64,000 bases of DNA from Cephalopachus bancanus (Eukaryota; Chordata; Mammalia; Primates; Tarsiidae): positions 1,736,001-1,800,000 of the forward strand of contig JAPVLO010000146.1 in the NCBI GenBank assembly GCA_027257055.1, given 5' to 3'. Shown here piece by piece: positions 11,954 through 26,054 of the stretch. A model generated the notes under the pieces. It did no database searches. It was not told where the DNA came from and saw nothing but the letters and a program-made list of their open reading frames with translations. The position numbers and the translations under genes are program-made. The number at the start of each line of letters is the position of its first letter. Within the stretch, counting starts at the first letter, position 1.

Positions 11954-12246
11954 AGGCCCGGTGTGGTGGCTCACACCTATAATCCCAGCACTTTGGGAGG
12001 ACGAGGTGAGAGGATTGCCTGAGCCCATGGGTTTAAGACCAGCCGGCCAGCTTGGCAAGACCTCATCTCTACAATAAATCAAAAAATTAGCTAGGCGTGG
12101 TGGTGTGTGCCTGTAGTTCCAACTACTTGGAAGGCTGGGGTGGAAGGATTGCTTGCACCCCAGGTCGAGGCTGCAGTGGCTGGGAGCATGCCACTGCTCT
12201 CCAGTCTGGGTGACAGAGTGAGACTCCTACTCAAAAATCAATAAAT
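11954..12246 (+). mobile_element. Alu
   Basis: Full-length, with the strepsirrhine-type CATCTCTACAATAAATC. Flanked by AAAACCTAGATTTCC (11939-11953) and AAAACCTAGACTTCC (12247-12261), a 15-bp duplication with one change. Confidence 0.95.
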
Positions 12247-12529
12247 AAAAACCTAGACTTCCTTACAATTCTTTTCCTTAACCTTAGTATGATATTTTTA
12301 TCCTTCAAATTATCTTTGCCTAATGGGGTAGGGGGTCTTAAACATCTCCAGATAGTTTCCAAATCTCACTTCATGTTACCCAGTGTGTTTAATATTTTTT
12401 TCACATCAACATTTTTACATAATACATTTTTCCATGATTTGGGTTTCGTGACTATTTTCTTCCCTTTTCTTATCTCCACAAATGTCCCATGGTACAGTGG
12501 GAAACAAAAAACTTACCACAAATCTTGGT

Positions 12530-12712
12530 TCTTATGTTTACTTATTGCTTGCTCAGGGAAAGTTATTTAATCTTGCCGAGACTCAGCTTTCTATTCTGTA
12601 AAATGGAATGATAAAATCTACCACATGGCTTGAATTGTGAACTCAGTCAAATAATAAATATGAATCACTTGGTACTGTGCCTGGCAGGTAGTAAGTGCTG
12701 AGAACAACATAT
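12530..12712 (+). repeat. MIR
   Basis: GGAAAGTTATTTAATCTTGCC ... CTGTAAAATGGAATGATAA ... CTGTGCCTGGCAGGTAGTAAG. Confidence 0.8.
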
Positions 12713-13289
12713 GATAATAATTATAACTATCACTTATTGTGATTTTTAAAACAATAATGCATTAGAATGCCTAAAAAGTTGATATTAGAAAAAAATACTA
12801 AGTAACTAAAATGATTTACAAAATTGACAGTCAACTCATAAAAATTGAAGTTGACATTAATTCTGTCAACCCAACACAAAAAAATTTGAAAAGGACACCT
12901 GGTGAAACCAGTCATTTGGTGATTTCTGCTGCCCCGCACATCTTCCCTAGAGAGGAAGACTAAGGCAAAGTCAGGCATTGAAATATAGTCTCAGGGCTCC
13001 CTGTTAGTCTAGTGCCCCTGCTGGCAAGCAACTGGAACTGACGCCAAGAGTAGCTCTGCCTTGGATTCACTTCACAGTTATATTGATTCTATCTCCTTAT
13101 GGTTCCCTAAATTCACACTTTCTCTTCATCACTGGATTATTGTTACAGCCTCAAGAATGCACCAGCTTCCATCAATGCCTCCAATTCAGATTAATTTTTT
13201 CTTGATTCTTTTCCAAATCTTACACTGAGTTACTTATATTTCATTACCTCATTTAACTCAATCTTCATAATTTACAGGATAGTTTATGC

Positions 13290-13510
13290 TTAAATATACA
13301 GTTTCTGAAGTCAGATAACCAGGGTTTATGTGCTGGCCCTGCCATATACTTGCTGTGTGGCTTGGACAAGTTTATTAATTTCTTGAAGTTTCAGTTCTGT
13401 GATTTTTAAAATGAGAAAAATGATACCTCCCTCCCTCACAGGCTTGTTGCAGTGACGGATTCCTTAGCAGCATGGTTTTGCATTGAGTAAGCACTGAAAT
13501 GTTAGCAATG
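13290..13510 (+). repeat. MIR
   Basis: Near full-length MIR: CAGATAACCAGGGTTTATG ... TTGCTGTGTGGCTTGGACAAG ... CATTGAGTAAGCACTGAAATG. Confidence 0.85.
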
Positions 13511-14299
13511 CTGTTATTTACCACAAAAATATTAAGAAACACCAAGGATTCTTATAGTCCCAACCTAGTTGTCACTTGTCAATACCAACATTTGTAAATT
13601 AACTCTTGGTGAAATTTACTATAACCTTAAACATCATCTATTTTTGACTGATATACAGTATATTGTAGCATTTATGAGAATTTAAAGAATGCTAGAGCAC
13701 TTGTCTACCTAATCAAAGCCTTAGGAAGTATTAAACATTGATGAATCTTGCTTAATGGACCCTGAGAATTCATAAGTAAAAATTTTCACTACACATTAGA
13801 GGAGAAATCAAAGAGACTACAAGATCCAAACAAAATCTTTTTTTTTTTCTTTAAGCCAGAGAACTCTGGAAAAGGAGACATACACTTGAAAAGTGGAAAG
13901 AAGAGAGAGCAGCCTCAGAACTAACTCAAGACTTCTAAACTCTAACGTCTATATAGCCAGGCAAGGAGCAGTCATGAGGGAAAGCTGCCAGGTGAAAACC
14001 AGAAAGTGCATCCTAGTGAGGGACCAGGTCCAGCTCTGGCCTAGTCTAGCCATGTGGAGTTGAGAGCACAGGGTTACCTTCCCTGACTCCAAAGTGTAGA
14101 AAGCTAGATCTCTTAAAATCTAAAATGGTCCAATATTTTATTATGCTTAGTGTAGTGAATTTTTAAAACGATTTAAAACTCTGTGTGAACTAAACAAAAC
14201 AAGTGAAAGTCCAAAATAGATAAAGAACAAATACCTCTTTTATAATAACAGAGTTATTACAAAGGCTTGGGGGTCTTTATTATAGATTTGGTCATCAAA

Positions 14300-14540
14300 A
14301 GGGGAAAGCAAAGAGACAGAACTTAGATTTATTGGCCTCCTACCCTGTGCCTTACATTTTAAAATCTCATTTGGGTGTCAGAGTTGGTAAGGGAGGAGAC
14401 ATTGTTGCCATTTTCCAGATGAGGAAACAGTCCATGGATGATAGGGACAACTACTCTAGGCCACACAGCTAGGAAATAGAAGAGCAAAGCAGAATTCATA
14501 TTTAGATCTTTCTAATCCCCAAACTATACTGTTGCTCTGG
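14300..14540 (-). repeat. MIR
   Basis: Antisense MIR: CCATTTTCCAGATGAGGAAAC ... GCCACACAGCTAGGAAATAG. Confidence 0.85.
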
Positions 14541-14979
14541 CAGTCATGAGAACAGCACATTGCAAACCTTCAACCAAAGGGAGCGCAAAGTTTCAAGGGG
14601 CCACCACCAAGCTCTGAGCTCCAGCTCCATCGTTGCTTTTGCCCAGAAGCTCCACCTCCCATAGTGGCTCCCAGCCAATCATTGAACTTGGCCTGTAGCT
14701 GGGCGACCTGAGACTCTAGAAGCTGGAGCCTTGGTCAACATTTCCTAGACTGCATGATGGTCTAAGATGCTTCTGCCCAATTTTCTCTTCTTCTTCACTG
14801 GATTCAGACTTTAAATCGCAGTCTGAGGACTCTCCCAGTCTTTTCCAGCTCCCGCCCATTTTCTCTCACAGGTGTTTCCCCCAACAAAACCTGTGCACCA
14901 AAACTCCACCACTCCACCCTGGTCTGCAAGGGGAAATGCATCTATCCAGTAATGAGTCTTTCTTAAAAATTGGTATCTA

Positions 14980-15318
<339 letters not shown>

Positions 15319-16449
15319 TCAAAACAAAAGCTCCAGATCACCACCAGCTCATTTATTTGATGACTATAAAATATTAAAAGAAGAATGACTTAGAAGAAAA
15401 TTTAGCAACTCTATTAAGCCACAGCTCCATCACTGTAACAAGTGGCTTCAAGAATAGAACATAACATTAACATTTCATTACAAAGTAATTACATTTTCTG
15501 AGAGAAAAAATCCAAGAGATCACTCTTTAAGGTGATTGATGAGGATGGAGTGGGTAGAAGTAGGACATTGTCTTTCATGTGTAGATTTTTAAGTTAATTT
15601 TTATTTTGGTGTTAATGAATACATTTTTCACTTTTAAATTATAAAATATTTTAAACACAGAAGAGTTTGATGAACACACTCATTCCACATCTAGTTCTAT
15701 AGAATTTTGACTGTTTGCAGATGAGGCAGAGGCTGCCTCAATACCCCTTCCCAAATCCCAAATCCATCCTGCCTTCCCAGAGGTCATCACTATTTGATGG
15801 TTATCAAAGGGAAATTGGTAGTTATCAAGGAAAACTGTATCTGGAATTTCTTTCCCTTATCTGTGGCAAAACTGAAAATTTGAGGATGAGAGAAATATAA
15901 TCTCTTAGCATACTCTACGTCAAACACTTGCGTATTCATCCTCACTCTCAATAGTTTGTTAATACTTTTCAATCTTACATAATATGATTGATGACTTCCA
16001 GGCTGGGTATTTGGAAATGCTTGGTGCCTCCTTTTCTTAAAATTTAAATGGAAAAGAAAAGAAAAATCTGGCAGCAGTGAATAATAGGAGCATAACTGAA
16101 CTCTGGTAGAAGTTTCTACGGTCCTCTCGGAAATGGGTTAAAGAGAAGTACTCTACTAAAATCCTCAAGGTGGAATCTACAAAAGGGCAGCCAAAGGCTC
16201 TTCCAGCCCTGGATGGCTGAGCTAGGACCTCTGGCTGTCGTGTGCTGCAGTTCTAGCAAGGGACAAGATAACACCGGCCTAGTTCACTCTTCCAGATTCT
16301 CTATCCAACTGCTCATTTGGTTTCCAATCCTAACACGCCCCAACAGAATTCTTGATTTCACTGCTGACCACATTCCACCCATTTGAGCTTGTTTCTCCCT
16401 TGAGTTTCTTATCTTCATAAATGACGTATTGTCTACTTTTCCTGGCCCC

Positions 16450-16740
16450 TCAAAATAATTATTAAGCTTGTTGGTTCTCCCTCCTCTCAAAATAAATCCC
16501 AGGAAGTCTGCCCACTTCCATTCCTCTCCTTGGCTCCCATTAGTCCATACTGTCATCTCCCGCTTGGACAATCCCAACACCTCTTTATTGCCTTCTTTAT
16601 TTCAGCTCTTATTCTCCTGCATTCCTTACCACTCTCCACAAAGCCACTCAAGTGATCTTTTAGAAATGAAAATCAGATTATGTCACTTTCTTGCTTGAAA
16701 CCCTCAATGGCTCCAGGCTGTTCCCCAAGAGCCAAATTAC
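16450..16740 (+). repeat. L2 fragment
   Basis: AAGTGATCTTTTAGAAATG ... CAGATTATGTCACTTTCTTGC ... AACCCTCAATGGCTCC is the L2 ORF2-distal/3' UTR phrase. Confidence 0.7.
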
Positions 16741-16989
16741 TGTTAAAAAAAAAAAAAAAGCTCGTTGATGAGATATTAAAAAAGAATCTGTTCCCCATGA
16801 GAATTATCCCCTATGAAAAGGTAAAAAGAGGAGCATCCAGTATGTCAGGTAGATAGTTTATATGTCTTACTTCATCTTAGAACACCTCTTCAGGGTACAA
16901 GGTATTTTCCACATTTTACAGCAAAATACATTGAGATTTAGAAAAGTTAAGTTACATGTCAATGGACATATGACTAGTCTGATGGGATC

Positions 16990-17525
16990 TTTTTATATTT
17001 TTAAAATTTACCATCAAAATGACTTTTGGTGTACAGTTCTGTGAATTTTGACACATCGATTCATGTTACCATCACCACAATTAGGACAAGGAACAGTTCT
17101 AACACTCCCAAACGCATACTATCCCTTTGTGGTGACATCCACTCCCACCCCTAACTCCTGTCAGCCGTTATTCTGGTCTCCATCATAATCATTTTCTCTT
17201 TTAGAGATCATCATATAAATATAGTCATAGAGCATGTAAACTTTTGAGACTGATTTCTTTTGTTCTACATAATTCCTTTGCGATTCATCCAAGTTGTTGG
17301 GTGTATCAATAGTTCATTCTTTTTGATTGCTGAGTAGTATTCCACTGGATAACTATGCCCCAGTGTGTTATCCATTTATCCACTGCAGAACCTTTGAGTT
17401 GTTTCCAGTGTTTGATGATTGTGAATAGAGGTGTAATAAATATTCAGGTACATGTTTTGCATGTGTACTTCTCTAGCATAAATACCCAGGAGTGAAATTG
17501 CTGGATCATATTTCCAGCGTATGTT
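16990..17525 (-). mobile_element. Old L1 3' fragment
   Basis: Antisense L1: GCTGAGTAGTATTCCACTGG, CCATTTATCCACTGCAGAACC, GAGTTGTTTCCAGTGTTTG and AGTGAAATTGCTGGATCATA in order. Confidence 0.9.
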
Positions 17526-19343
17526 TAAAAAAACAAAAGAGCCTTCCATGACCTTAGGAATCAACTTACTGATAAAAAGAAACGTTTAGAGGAGCCTGAG
17601 ATAGATACAAATGCAAAAACAATAATATCAAACACTAAGGAGGAGGGAAGGGTATTGATAAATGGCAAGCCATGTCACTAAACAGGAGCCTGAAGAAAAT
17701 ATTTAAAGGGATACTAAGTATGGAATGAATTATGATGAATTATAAGTTGGTGATGAAAGATACAAACTCAGAGAAAATAAATCTAGGAAACAATATAAAT
17801 GGGCTTCAGAACTTCAGATTAAAGTGACTTTTTCTGGCCACCACAATCTCTCTGTCAAATATTTTCATAACCTGGGCTGCTGCATCCCTACATATCACAG
17901 TCATATTGATGGCAAGAATAATTGAACTTGTATTATAAAATGCTACATAAAGATGTTTGGACTGATGCATTAGTAAGGATCTTATATGGACAGAGTAAAA
18001 TGAATTAAAAATTTATGCTGAAATGGTTCTTTGAAGTAGAAGAATTGGAGGGAAAATTCTAAATAGTTACTGAAGCCCTTATGAAAATAATCTAACAGAA
18101 GAAATATGCTCTCTATATAAAAACTGCTGTTGCAATATTGCCTAAACTATTAAAAAACTGAAGCATAATAATTTTCCAATGACTATTCAGTAGAATGTTA
18201 GGCATTTATGAAAGACTGGAATTAAGAATACTCTAGGGAAGCAAAAATTCCTGATAATTATATACTATTAAATGGAAAAAACAGGCTGTATAATATGTAC
18301 ACAATGTCTATAAGGAAAACACAAATGCATGTGGACAAATACAAAAGAAATATTCAAATTAAAGTTTGTGGGCTAAGAAAAATAAATATAGTGAATTCAA
18401 AGTATCTTCAGAGTTCTTGTGATACTGTTTCTATGACTTACATTGTGATCTTAAAATGAGGTTGACACAGCAAAATATCAAATCAGATTTATCTGTCTCA
18501 TGCCAAATAAAGGACATTACCTTGACTTTCTCAGCCTTGGAGTTAGCAAGAGAAAGAGGACAATTAGACAACATCTAAGAGATTCTTTGTAATAAGGCAT
18601 TATGTAAATGAAATCAAATTAACACAAAATGCAAATCTGAGGCATAATCACCAGCGGCAAAAAGAATGTGCTTCCACTTCCACAGTGGAAGGTGTCTGAC
18701 AGGGTGTCATTCGTCACCCAACTTTTACCTTCCAGCTGAAGCTGTAATTCTCCAATCTTAGGTGTTTTCACATTTCCGAATCCTAAAGTTCTCTTTACCC
18801 TGAATGCCCTCCTCACTTCTGTCCCTCGCCCTTCCCCAGAACTTCCACTCAAGAATCCTGGCCCCAAGAAGCTGACCTTGACCCCACAGGGTGAGCATTT
18901 TCCTCTGTTGTTTAGCATTATCCAACTGCAAGGGTATAGTGATGATCTCTTGACAAGGAAGCCGCCCCTTCCTACTTGGTACACACTTTAAGACACAGAC
19001 CACGTTGTTTTATTTGCAATATATAGTACATGCTTTATAAATACTTATGCAGTGATCAAATAAGTGGATTGCATGATTTTCCTCCACCTTAGTCAGGTCA
19101 GTTTTACTTCCTACTTTCCCTGTCTTCTGAGACATGTCTGTGTTTTGGAAATAGAACATTAAATTAAATGGGAGGCAAACATTCAGGACAGAAGTTCTGC
19201 TGGGTACCTGACATTTCTGGCAGGCTGTACAAGTTAGTGAGTAATAAGTAGATACATAAAATGGTTATAATTATCATACTGAGTTGCAGTTTATTAGCTT
19301 ATATGAAACAAGTATTCATCAATTCCTAGAACTACTTGGCAAG

Positions 19344-19620
19344 ACCAATATTGTCAACCATGATAAGTATGCAGCTAAGTAATATTACTCCATTTCCCAG
19401 ATGACAATGCTGAACTAAAGCTGTTTAAGAACTTGCCCAAGGTTCATGTGATTTAATAGTGAATGAACCGAGAGGTAGGATACCAATATTATCAACCATA
19501 ATAAGTACACAGCTAAGTAGTATTCTCCCATTTTTCAGATAAGAATGTTGAACTAGAGCTGTTTAAAAGTTTGCCCAAGGTTCACATAGTTTAATATTGA
19601 ATGACCTTCTGAGGGGTAGG
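19344..19620 (+). repeat. 138-bp tandem duplication of a MIR-bearing segment
   Basis: Copy 1 (19344-19481) and copy 2 (19482-19620) both start ACCAATATT(G/A)TCAACCAT and end in GAGNGGTAGGA. Inside are AGCTGTTTAA and TTGCCCAAGGTTCA, a decayed antisense MIR core. The copies differ at roughly one base in six or seven by eye, so the duplication is old. Confidence 0.9.
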
Positions 19621-21460
19621 ACCCACTTTCACCTTTTGAGAATACTCTTCAATTTGTAACCCTACCACAAGGAGGTTAAAAAAATTGTGGTATGTTTTCA
19701 ATATTTAATTAACAGACAGTTTTTTAAGCACCAATATACATTGCAATATTACCATACGATTTATAAAATTACTATAAAATGTTGTTTAAGATCTATACCT
19801 TTGTAGTGCAGTATGGGAGATGTGGTCCATTAATGGAACAGATGAAAGATAAGAGTCACACACCTTTGTAAGGACATCTATAGTTCCTTTGAACAAACTT
19901 CCTTTGGGGAATTCTACCCAGGGCAGAAGCCAGGAATGTGTCTTCCCAGCCTCCTTTGCAGTTGGGGCCCAAGCATGTAACCTGGGTTCCTATGAAATGG
20001 TGCCCTAGAACCAGACTTTGCATGGCATGTTGGTGACGCAGGAAGCAGGTGCCCCAGGAATCTGCATTCATTTAGAGCCTGGGTTTAAGGTCAGTTGTGA
20101 CAGAGGTTCTGGCAGTAGGGTCTGAGCCTGCTGCAGTAAGGTGATCACCGTTATCTGTGCTCAGAAACAGCATCAGGGCTCTCTACTGTCCTGTGGTGTC
20201 AGTCCTGGTTGTGCAGTGTCTCAGCCTGGTCCTCCTGCCCTCCTAGGCATTGTATGACTACCCAGAATCCTTTGATACAGTCTCTTTATGTTTAACTACC
20301 TAGAGTGCATTTCTCTTGATTGCAGCTAAGAACTCTGCCTGAAACCTCTTTTTCTTTCTATCTTTACAGCATATCTCTGGAGCTTTTTGAAAAATCTTCT
20401 CCTGTGGTAATTTCAAAAGTATCAATTTAAGCCTTTCTTGAATGTGAAATCTAGCCCCAATGCCCTCCAGGCATTGTCCCAGTGAGAGGCCCTGGACAAA
20501 AATGAGCATTAAGCACAGTCTCTTGACTCCTGTCTAGGGACATTGACATATAGCACAGGGGAACAGACCTGTCTTTCTCAAACTCTTCCAGTGCCTTTAC
20601 TGCACTATCATGAAACTTCCCCCAGGTTGTCATAAGTTGCCCAAAAGGGCTCCCTCTTATGCAGCCCAGGTCTAGATGTGGAGGACAAAGTCAGACTCAT
20701 AAAACCTCCCCAGCAGATCTGGGAGCTTCAGGTTATCTGGTGAGTGAGCGCAGATTTGAAGGCTGGGAGACTATTTTGGAAGAAAACAAGAACACAAACC
20801 CAGGCCCTGACTGAAAGGGAGATTCACTCAATGGAATAATGCAGCATTATTGGAGGTTCAATGACACTGTGAGATATTTGGAGAGGTGTTTCATATCTTT
20901 GTGGCATATTTCATCTTTTAAGTGGGCCACACACACACTTCCATCCTGAGACATGCAGAGTAGCAAGAACTGTAGTCTGGCCCCTTGGCAATCATTCTCT
21001 CATCTTCTGGCATTAGCACCCCAATTTTTCTTTAAGAAACTCCTTTCTCCCATTGTAGAGAATCTGGCAAGACTCTTAGACATGGTGTCCTACTCTTCCC
21101 TGACCAACAGATGGGCAACTATGCTCTCTTTCCCAAGAATTAGGATATTTGGCAGAGTGACAAAGAGAATTAAAATTGGAAGACGCCTCCCCGAACGCAG
21201 ACCAATTCCCGCCGTGGCTGCCCGGGCCCGCCCAGGACTCCATCCTTCCAAAGCAGGAGCAGTGACTATACCTTCTGTCTATAAGCTTCCTGTGGTAATC
21301 CCAGAGAGAGTTTTTACCAAAGTAAGCACACGTTCATTATGGTTGCAGCCAAAGACCCTGACCGGATAAAGACCCTGTCCTTTGGAAAACAATTCCCTTA
21401 ATAAAGAGCCCATAGATGTCCATGAGGCAGGGTTCAAAAGGTCTGTGACCCAAAAGAGCC

Positions 21461-21777
21461 AAGAAGATATTTTATTTTATTTTATTTTTTATTTTTTATT
21501 TTTTGAGTTGGAGTCTCACTCTGTCGCCCAGACTGGAGTGCAGTGGCTGCTCCCGGCCACCGCAGCCTTGACCCGCTGGGCTCCGGCGATCCTTCTGCCT
21601 CAGTCTTCCGAGTAGCTGGAACTACAGGAGCGCACTACCATGCCCGGCTGATTTTTTGATTTATTGTAGAGATGTGGTCTCGCTGCCCAGGCGGGTCTCG
21701 AACCCGCGGGCTCAGGCAATCCACTCACCTCAGCCTCCCAAAGGCGCGGGATTACAGGCTGAGCCACCGAGCCGGCC
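21461..21777 (-). mobile_element. Alu, lemur-type, young
   Basis: Antisense copy with the (TTTTA)n-like tail. 16-bp direct repeats CCAAGAAGATATTTTA lie at 21459-21474 and 21778-21793. The left arm has the diagnostic TGTAATCCCGCGCC. Sense with respect to DPYS. Confidence 0.96.
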
Positions 21778-22689
21778 CCAAGAAGATATTTTAAACCAAA
21801 TATTTCTGCAGAACAGATGCAAATGTAGGATGATGCTCTTATTCCATTTGTAGGCAAAACCAAAGAGCTGCAAGATTCATTATCAAATAGTGTTCAAATT
21901 TAACAATATGCAAATCAGCTCAGGGGAGCGGCAATTAAGAGAAATGCATTCTCTGTAATTACTGATTGGATAGCAAGGATGTTGGCCTGCTCTGGAAGGA
22001 CACAGAATGATGAAAGCCTGTCTGTCCAGGGAGTGAGGCTGGCGCTCCTGGGCCCTTGACTCTTCATTAGCAGATTCACGGAAAGGGTGTTCTCCTGGTC
22101 ACTCTGCCCCAAGGAAAAAGCTGCTCTTTGTCAAACTGACTTTGAGGCTGCATGAAAGAGGCACGTCTCACTGCAGAGGGGCGTCAAGGTTGCCTTGCTG
22201 AGTCCCAATTATGCACACCTCCAAGACTGAAGCCGGCAGGGAAGCCAAAGCCCCGAAGATAGCATTAAGCTATTTTCCAACTTAGCCAGTAACTTTGATA
22301 CCACTCACATCACAGCTGCAGAAAAACATTCTGTCCCTTTGCAAATAGCTTTCTATCAAAGAGCCGTGTGCTCTTCTAGATGAGAAAATCACCGAAGCAC
22401 AGCCTGCAGGAAATGGCAACGCCACCATGTGCATCCAGAGAGAACTTCGTGGAGAGAAAGAGAATGTCAGACAGCAACGTGGGTCTTCTTGACCCCAGAG
22501 AAACGCCTTGTTTGGGTATTTTGTTATAGTCGCTCCTACTCAGTCACTTAGTCCACAGCACAGAGAGATTCTTACCAGGTTGCCATGAGCACAAAAAAAG
22601 TTAACAGTTTCATGTCAGGATTATTAGTGGCATCTTTAGAAATATATCTCATCTCTCTACATTGTGTTCTATGACCTTATATATCCAAT

Positions 22690-22870
22690 GTGAAACAATA
22701 ATAGTTAATAATAAAGTCTTCCCAGCAATCCTATGAGGTAGGTATCATTATTATTCCCATGGGATAGGTGAGGATGATGAGGCACAAAAGATTAATCCCT
22801 CAGCCCATGTTACACAGCTGGTGAGTCCATGTAGCTGGAATCCAAATACGAAGTGTGATACAAACCTGGG
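22690..22870 (-). repeat. MIR
   Basis: Antisense MIR: CAATCCTATGAGGTAGGTATC ... GGTGAGGATGATGAGGCAC ... TACACAGCTGGTGAG. Confidence 0.8.
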
Positions 22871-23629
22871 CCTTTGGCTCTTCATCACTAGACAACACTG
22901 CCACTCAAAAGTCTATGGGAAACTACCTGAAAAACATTCAGTTGATGAGAACATTCTTCACCCACCAGAAAACAAAAGGGAAGCAGCTTGCTCCATATTC
23001 CCTGATGTTTCTTGGTTTGTTTTCTGTTTTACAGCAAAAGATTTAGGATGCTATTAAAAATCCTTTAAGCCAAAATTCTCAATGTGATCACCATGGAAGA
23101 TTCTTTTTTTGATGTGTGTTCCAACTGTCTATTTTAAATTACCTCTTCTGTCAATTTCTTGGAACATGACAAGTTATATAAATGGGGAGCAAAGCAGCCA
23201 CATCCCTGGAAATGCTAAATGGTGCTACTTCAAGTACACTGTCATTATTAAGCAAAGTTGCTGCTTGCTGCACCCATCAATCTTCTGCCCTCTATTCAGA
23301 CTTCTACTCCCGCCTCCTACAGAAGAGAAGATGGGAATTGCCTCAGTCGCATTATTAAATTTAAATTGGACAATAACTTGGAACTCTATTGGTGTTCAAT
23401 GGATGACACAACTTTAATGCAGCTTCATAAAAATGCTTCTCAAATACTGACTCAAAGGAATAAAGTTCTCTCTGCTATTGTGCCCTTGGAGCTGTTTGAT
23501 ATAGGTCACCCATGTGGTGTAGATCGTGATTAAATAAAGTGGATCCAAACACGACAAAGCTGACCTTCTATGTAGGTAGCATGTCCTTCACCCCCTGTAC
23601 CTCACACAGTACTGAGTACATAAAAAGCA

Positions 23630-23677
23630 TTATATATATATATATATATAATATAATATATATATATATATATATAT
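23630..23677. repeat. (TA)n microsatellite
   Basis: About 22 TA units with AATATAATATA interruptions. Confidence 0.96.
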
Positions 23678-24744
23678 GCATTTGTTTATCGCAAATAAGT
23701 TATTAGCACATTTCTGGATTACTACTTAGCATAAATATTGCATGTTCTATACAATTGTTTTTAGAAAGTGGGGAACTAAAAATAATTTAGTGTCCTTAAG
23801 GAACGGGAATGGAATGTGAGTCAGTCAAGCTAGTACAATACTAGGATGTATGCCTTATGAATATTAAAAAGATAAGTGCTTATAGGTGAGGTATGATGAT
23901 TAACTTCTGGAATACTGGGCTATTGGCTTGACATATTGGTAAGAGTTAGAAATAACTTTCAGGGTGATATGTGGACTTGGTCTTATACTTTTATTGTCAT
24001 CCTTCTTGGGAAGCTGCCTTGCTTTTGGCAAGATGACACTGCTTGACAGACTATCGATGGGCACAACTTGAGCAGGAAAAGATGTCAGTTTTCCATATAG
24101 AAATACACTGGATAAAATCCATACAATATCCCTCCAGAAGGCACACAACAGGCCAGGTACTGAACAAATGAATACATTTGTTCAGTTCTAGCTCTATATT
24201 TTAGGAAGAAAAAAAGAATGTCTGGAATATAAAGGGAAGATAGGAGTGCTCTCAACTAGAGAGATGGAAAAGAGAAGTTAGATAACAGAAATGTCTGGGG
24301 GCCTTCTAAACTTTACTCTTTTTTGAAAGGAAGAAGATGACCTATTTTCTCTCCATCCCTACTGAGGGAAATAAAAAGGGTTAGTAAGCATAAATGCTGG
24401 CAGATGAAATGTAGTTTGACACTGGAAAATAACTTCTTGACAACCAGGGAGTGAGGTATGTTAGAAAAAGAGAGAAGAGAAGTCTATGGCCAGGTCAAAT
24501 AACCATGAAACACAGAATGCAGAAGAATTATGTGAAATCCACAAAGATTCACCCCTTTAAAAGAGAGAACTTCAAGCTCTGCAAGCCTAAGAATTAAGAC
24601 CTGGTTCTCAACACTCTTGAGAAGGTGACAAGAAAACAGAAACATAATGCTGCACAATTCTGTTCCTAAGTCACAATAGAAAGGAGCTTCAGAAACTCCA
24701 AAACCATCAAAAACATTTTCTTATGCTAACCACAATAAATATGT

Positions 24745-24920
24745 ATGGGCTCTTTGCCCTGAGCTAGGCATTAAAAGCATTATCTTATTTCATCCTCACA
24801 GTAAGCATATAGTATCAATGTTTCTTATTATTATCCATATTTTATGGATAGGAAAACAGGCTAAGTACACAGCTAGCACATGGTAAGGTTAGATCTTGAA
24901 CTCGGGTCTCTGAAGTTAAA
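24745..24920 (-). repeat. MIR
   Basis: Antisense MIR: TTTCATCCTCACAGTAAGC ... TGGATAGGAAAACAGGCTAAG ... CACAGCTAGCACATGG. Confidence 0.8.
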
Positions 24921-25353
24921 AGGCTTTCTTTTATTCTTTTAACCTCAGTGCAGGGTCTATAAGCTCTTTTGGAAGTGGCCTGAGACAATCAGTCCATAGT
25001 TATGCAACGTTCTCAGTCCCAGCACTGTACTTATACATTTCTGCCACAACTGGAAAGTTTTATCCAGTGCTGACTGTTCAAAAACCATCAATTTTGAATT
25101 GATGAAGCCACTTATGATCAATGTGACTAAATGGAATTTGTTTAGACTCTGCTAAACTTGAATGAGCAAACAAAGTAACAGTTGTGAACAGCAAAGTAAC
25201 TTTTCCAATCACTTTTTGACTCACTGTCTGATGACTGTGTTGTGAAAAGGTTTCCTTAGTGTCTTGGTGTGAATTGGAGATCAGGATATCCATAAGAAGA
25301 GATGATCTTGGATGTTCAATGAGAGGAAACTGCAATCTTCAGATCTCTAAACC

Positions 25354-25578
25354 ACAGAATGGCAAACTATGACCCATGGGCCAAATCTGGCCCACAGCCT
25401 GCATTGTAAATAAAGTTTTATTGAAACAGCCATTCTCCTTCATTTAAGTATTGCCTATGCCTGCTTTTGTGCTACAGTGGCAGAGCTGAGTGGCGGCAAT
25501 GGAATCTCTATGGCTCACAAATCCTAAAAAATGCACTATGCCCTTTACAAAAATAGTCTACTTTTGCTTTGCTCTAAA
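25354..25578 (+). mobile_element. hAT-type DNA transposon remnant (Charlie-like)
   Basis: GGCAAACTATGACCCATGG ... GGCCAAATCTGGCCCACAG ... AATAAAGTTTTATTGAAACAG ... CCCTTTACAAAAATAGTCTAC matches a common mammalian non-autonomous hAT repeat with terminal inverted ends. No coding capacity. Confidence 0.8.
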
Positions 25579-25753
25579 GGTCTTCCGGTGGCAAACAAAC
25601 AAAGAAACAAACAAAAGCAACAATAACAACACATGGTTCTTGAGGGAGTAACTGGATGACCTAAATATGGCAAATGCGAGTTTCAAGAAAGAAAAAGTGG
25701 CAGGCAAGGACAGAAAGAGCAAAAAGGGGAGAGGGGTAAAGAAAAACTAAAGA

Positions 25754-26054
25754 GGCTGGGTGCGGTGGCTCAAGCCTGTAATCCCAACACTTTATCAACA
25801 CTTTAGGAGACCGAGGTGATGGGAATGCCTGAGCCCATGCGTTCAAGAACAGTCTGGGCAACTTGGTAAGACCTCTTCTCTACAATAAAATTTAAAAAAT
25901 TAGCTGGGTGTGATAGCTCCGGCTACTTGGAAAGTTGAGGCAAATGGATTGCTGGAGCCCAGCAGGTCAACACTGGGGTGACTGTGAGCATGCCACTGCA
26001 CTCCAGCCTGGGGTGGAGTGAGACTCCAACTCAAAAAAAAAAAAAGAAAAGAAA
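25754..26054 (+). mobile_element. Alu
   Basis: GGCTGGGTGCGGTGGCTCAAG to an A-rich tail. It contains a local duplication (AACACTTTATCAACACTTTA) and a shortened right arm. Confidence 0.92.

Noticed and set aside
21382..21863. Open frames on both strands with RRVSNPRAQAIHSPQPPKGAG-like peptides, recurring at 37106, 42488, 48345, 57767 and 61062
   Set aside because: These are translations of Alu elements, which explains why the same peptide appears many times.
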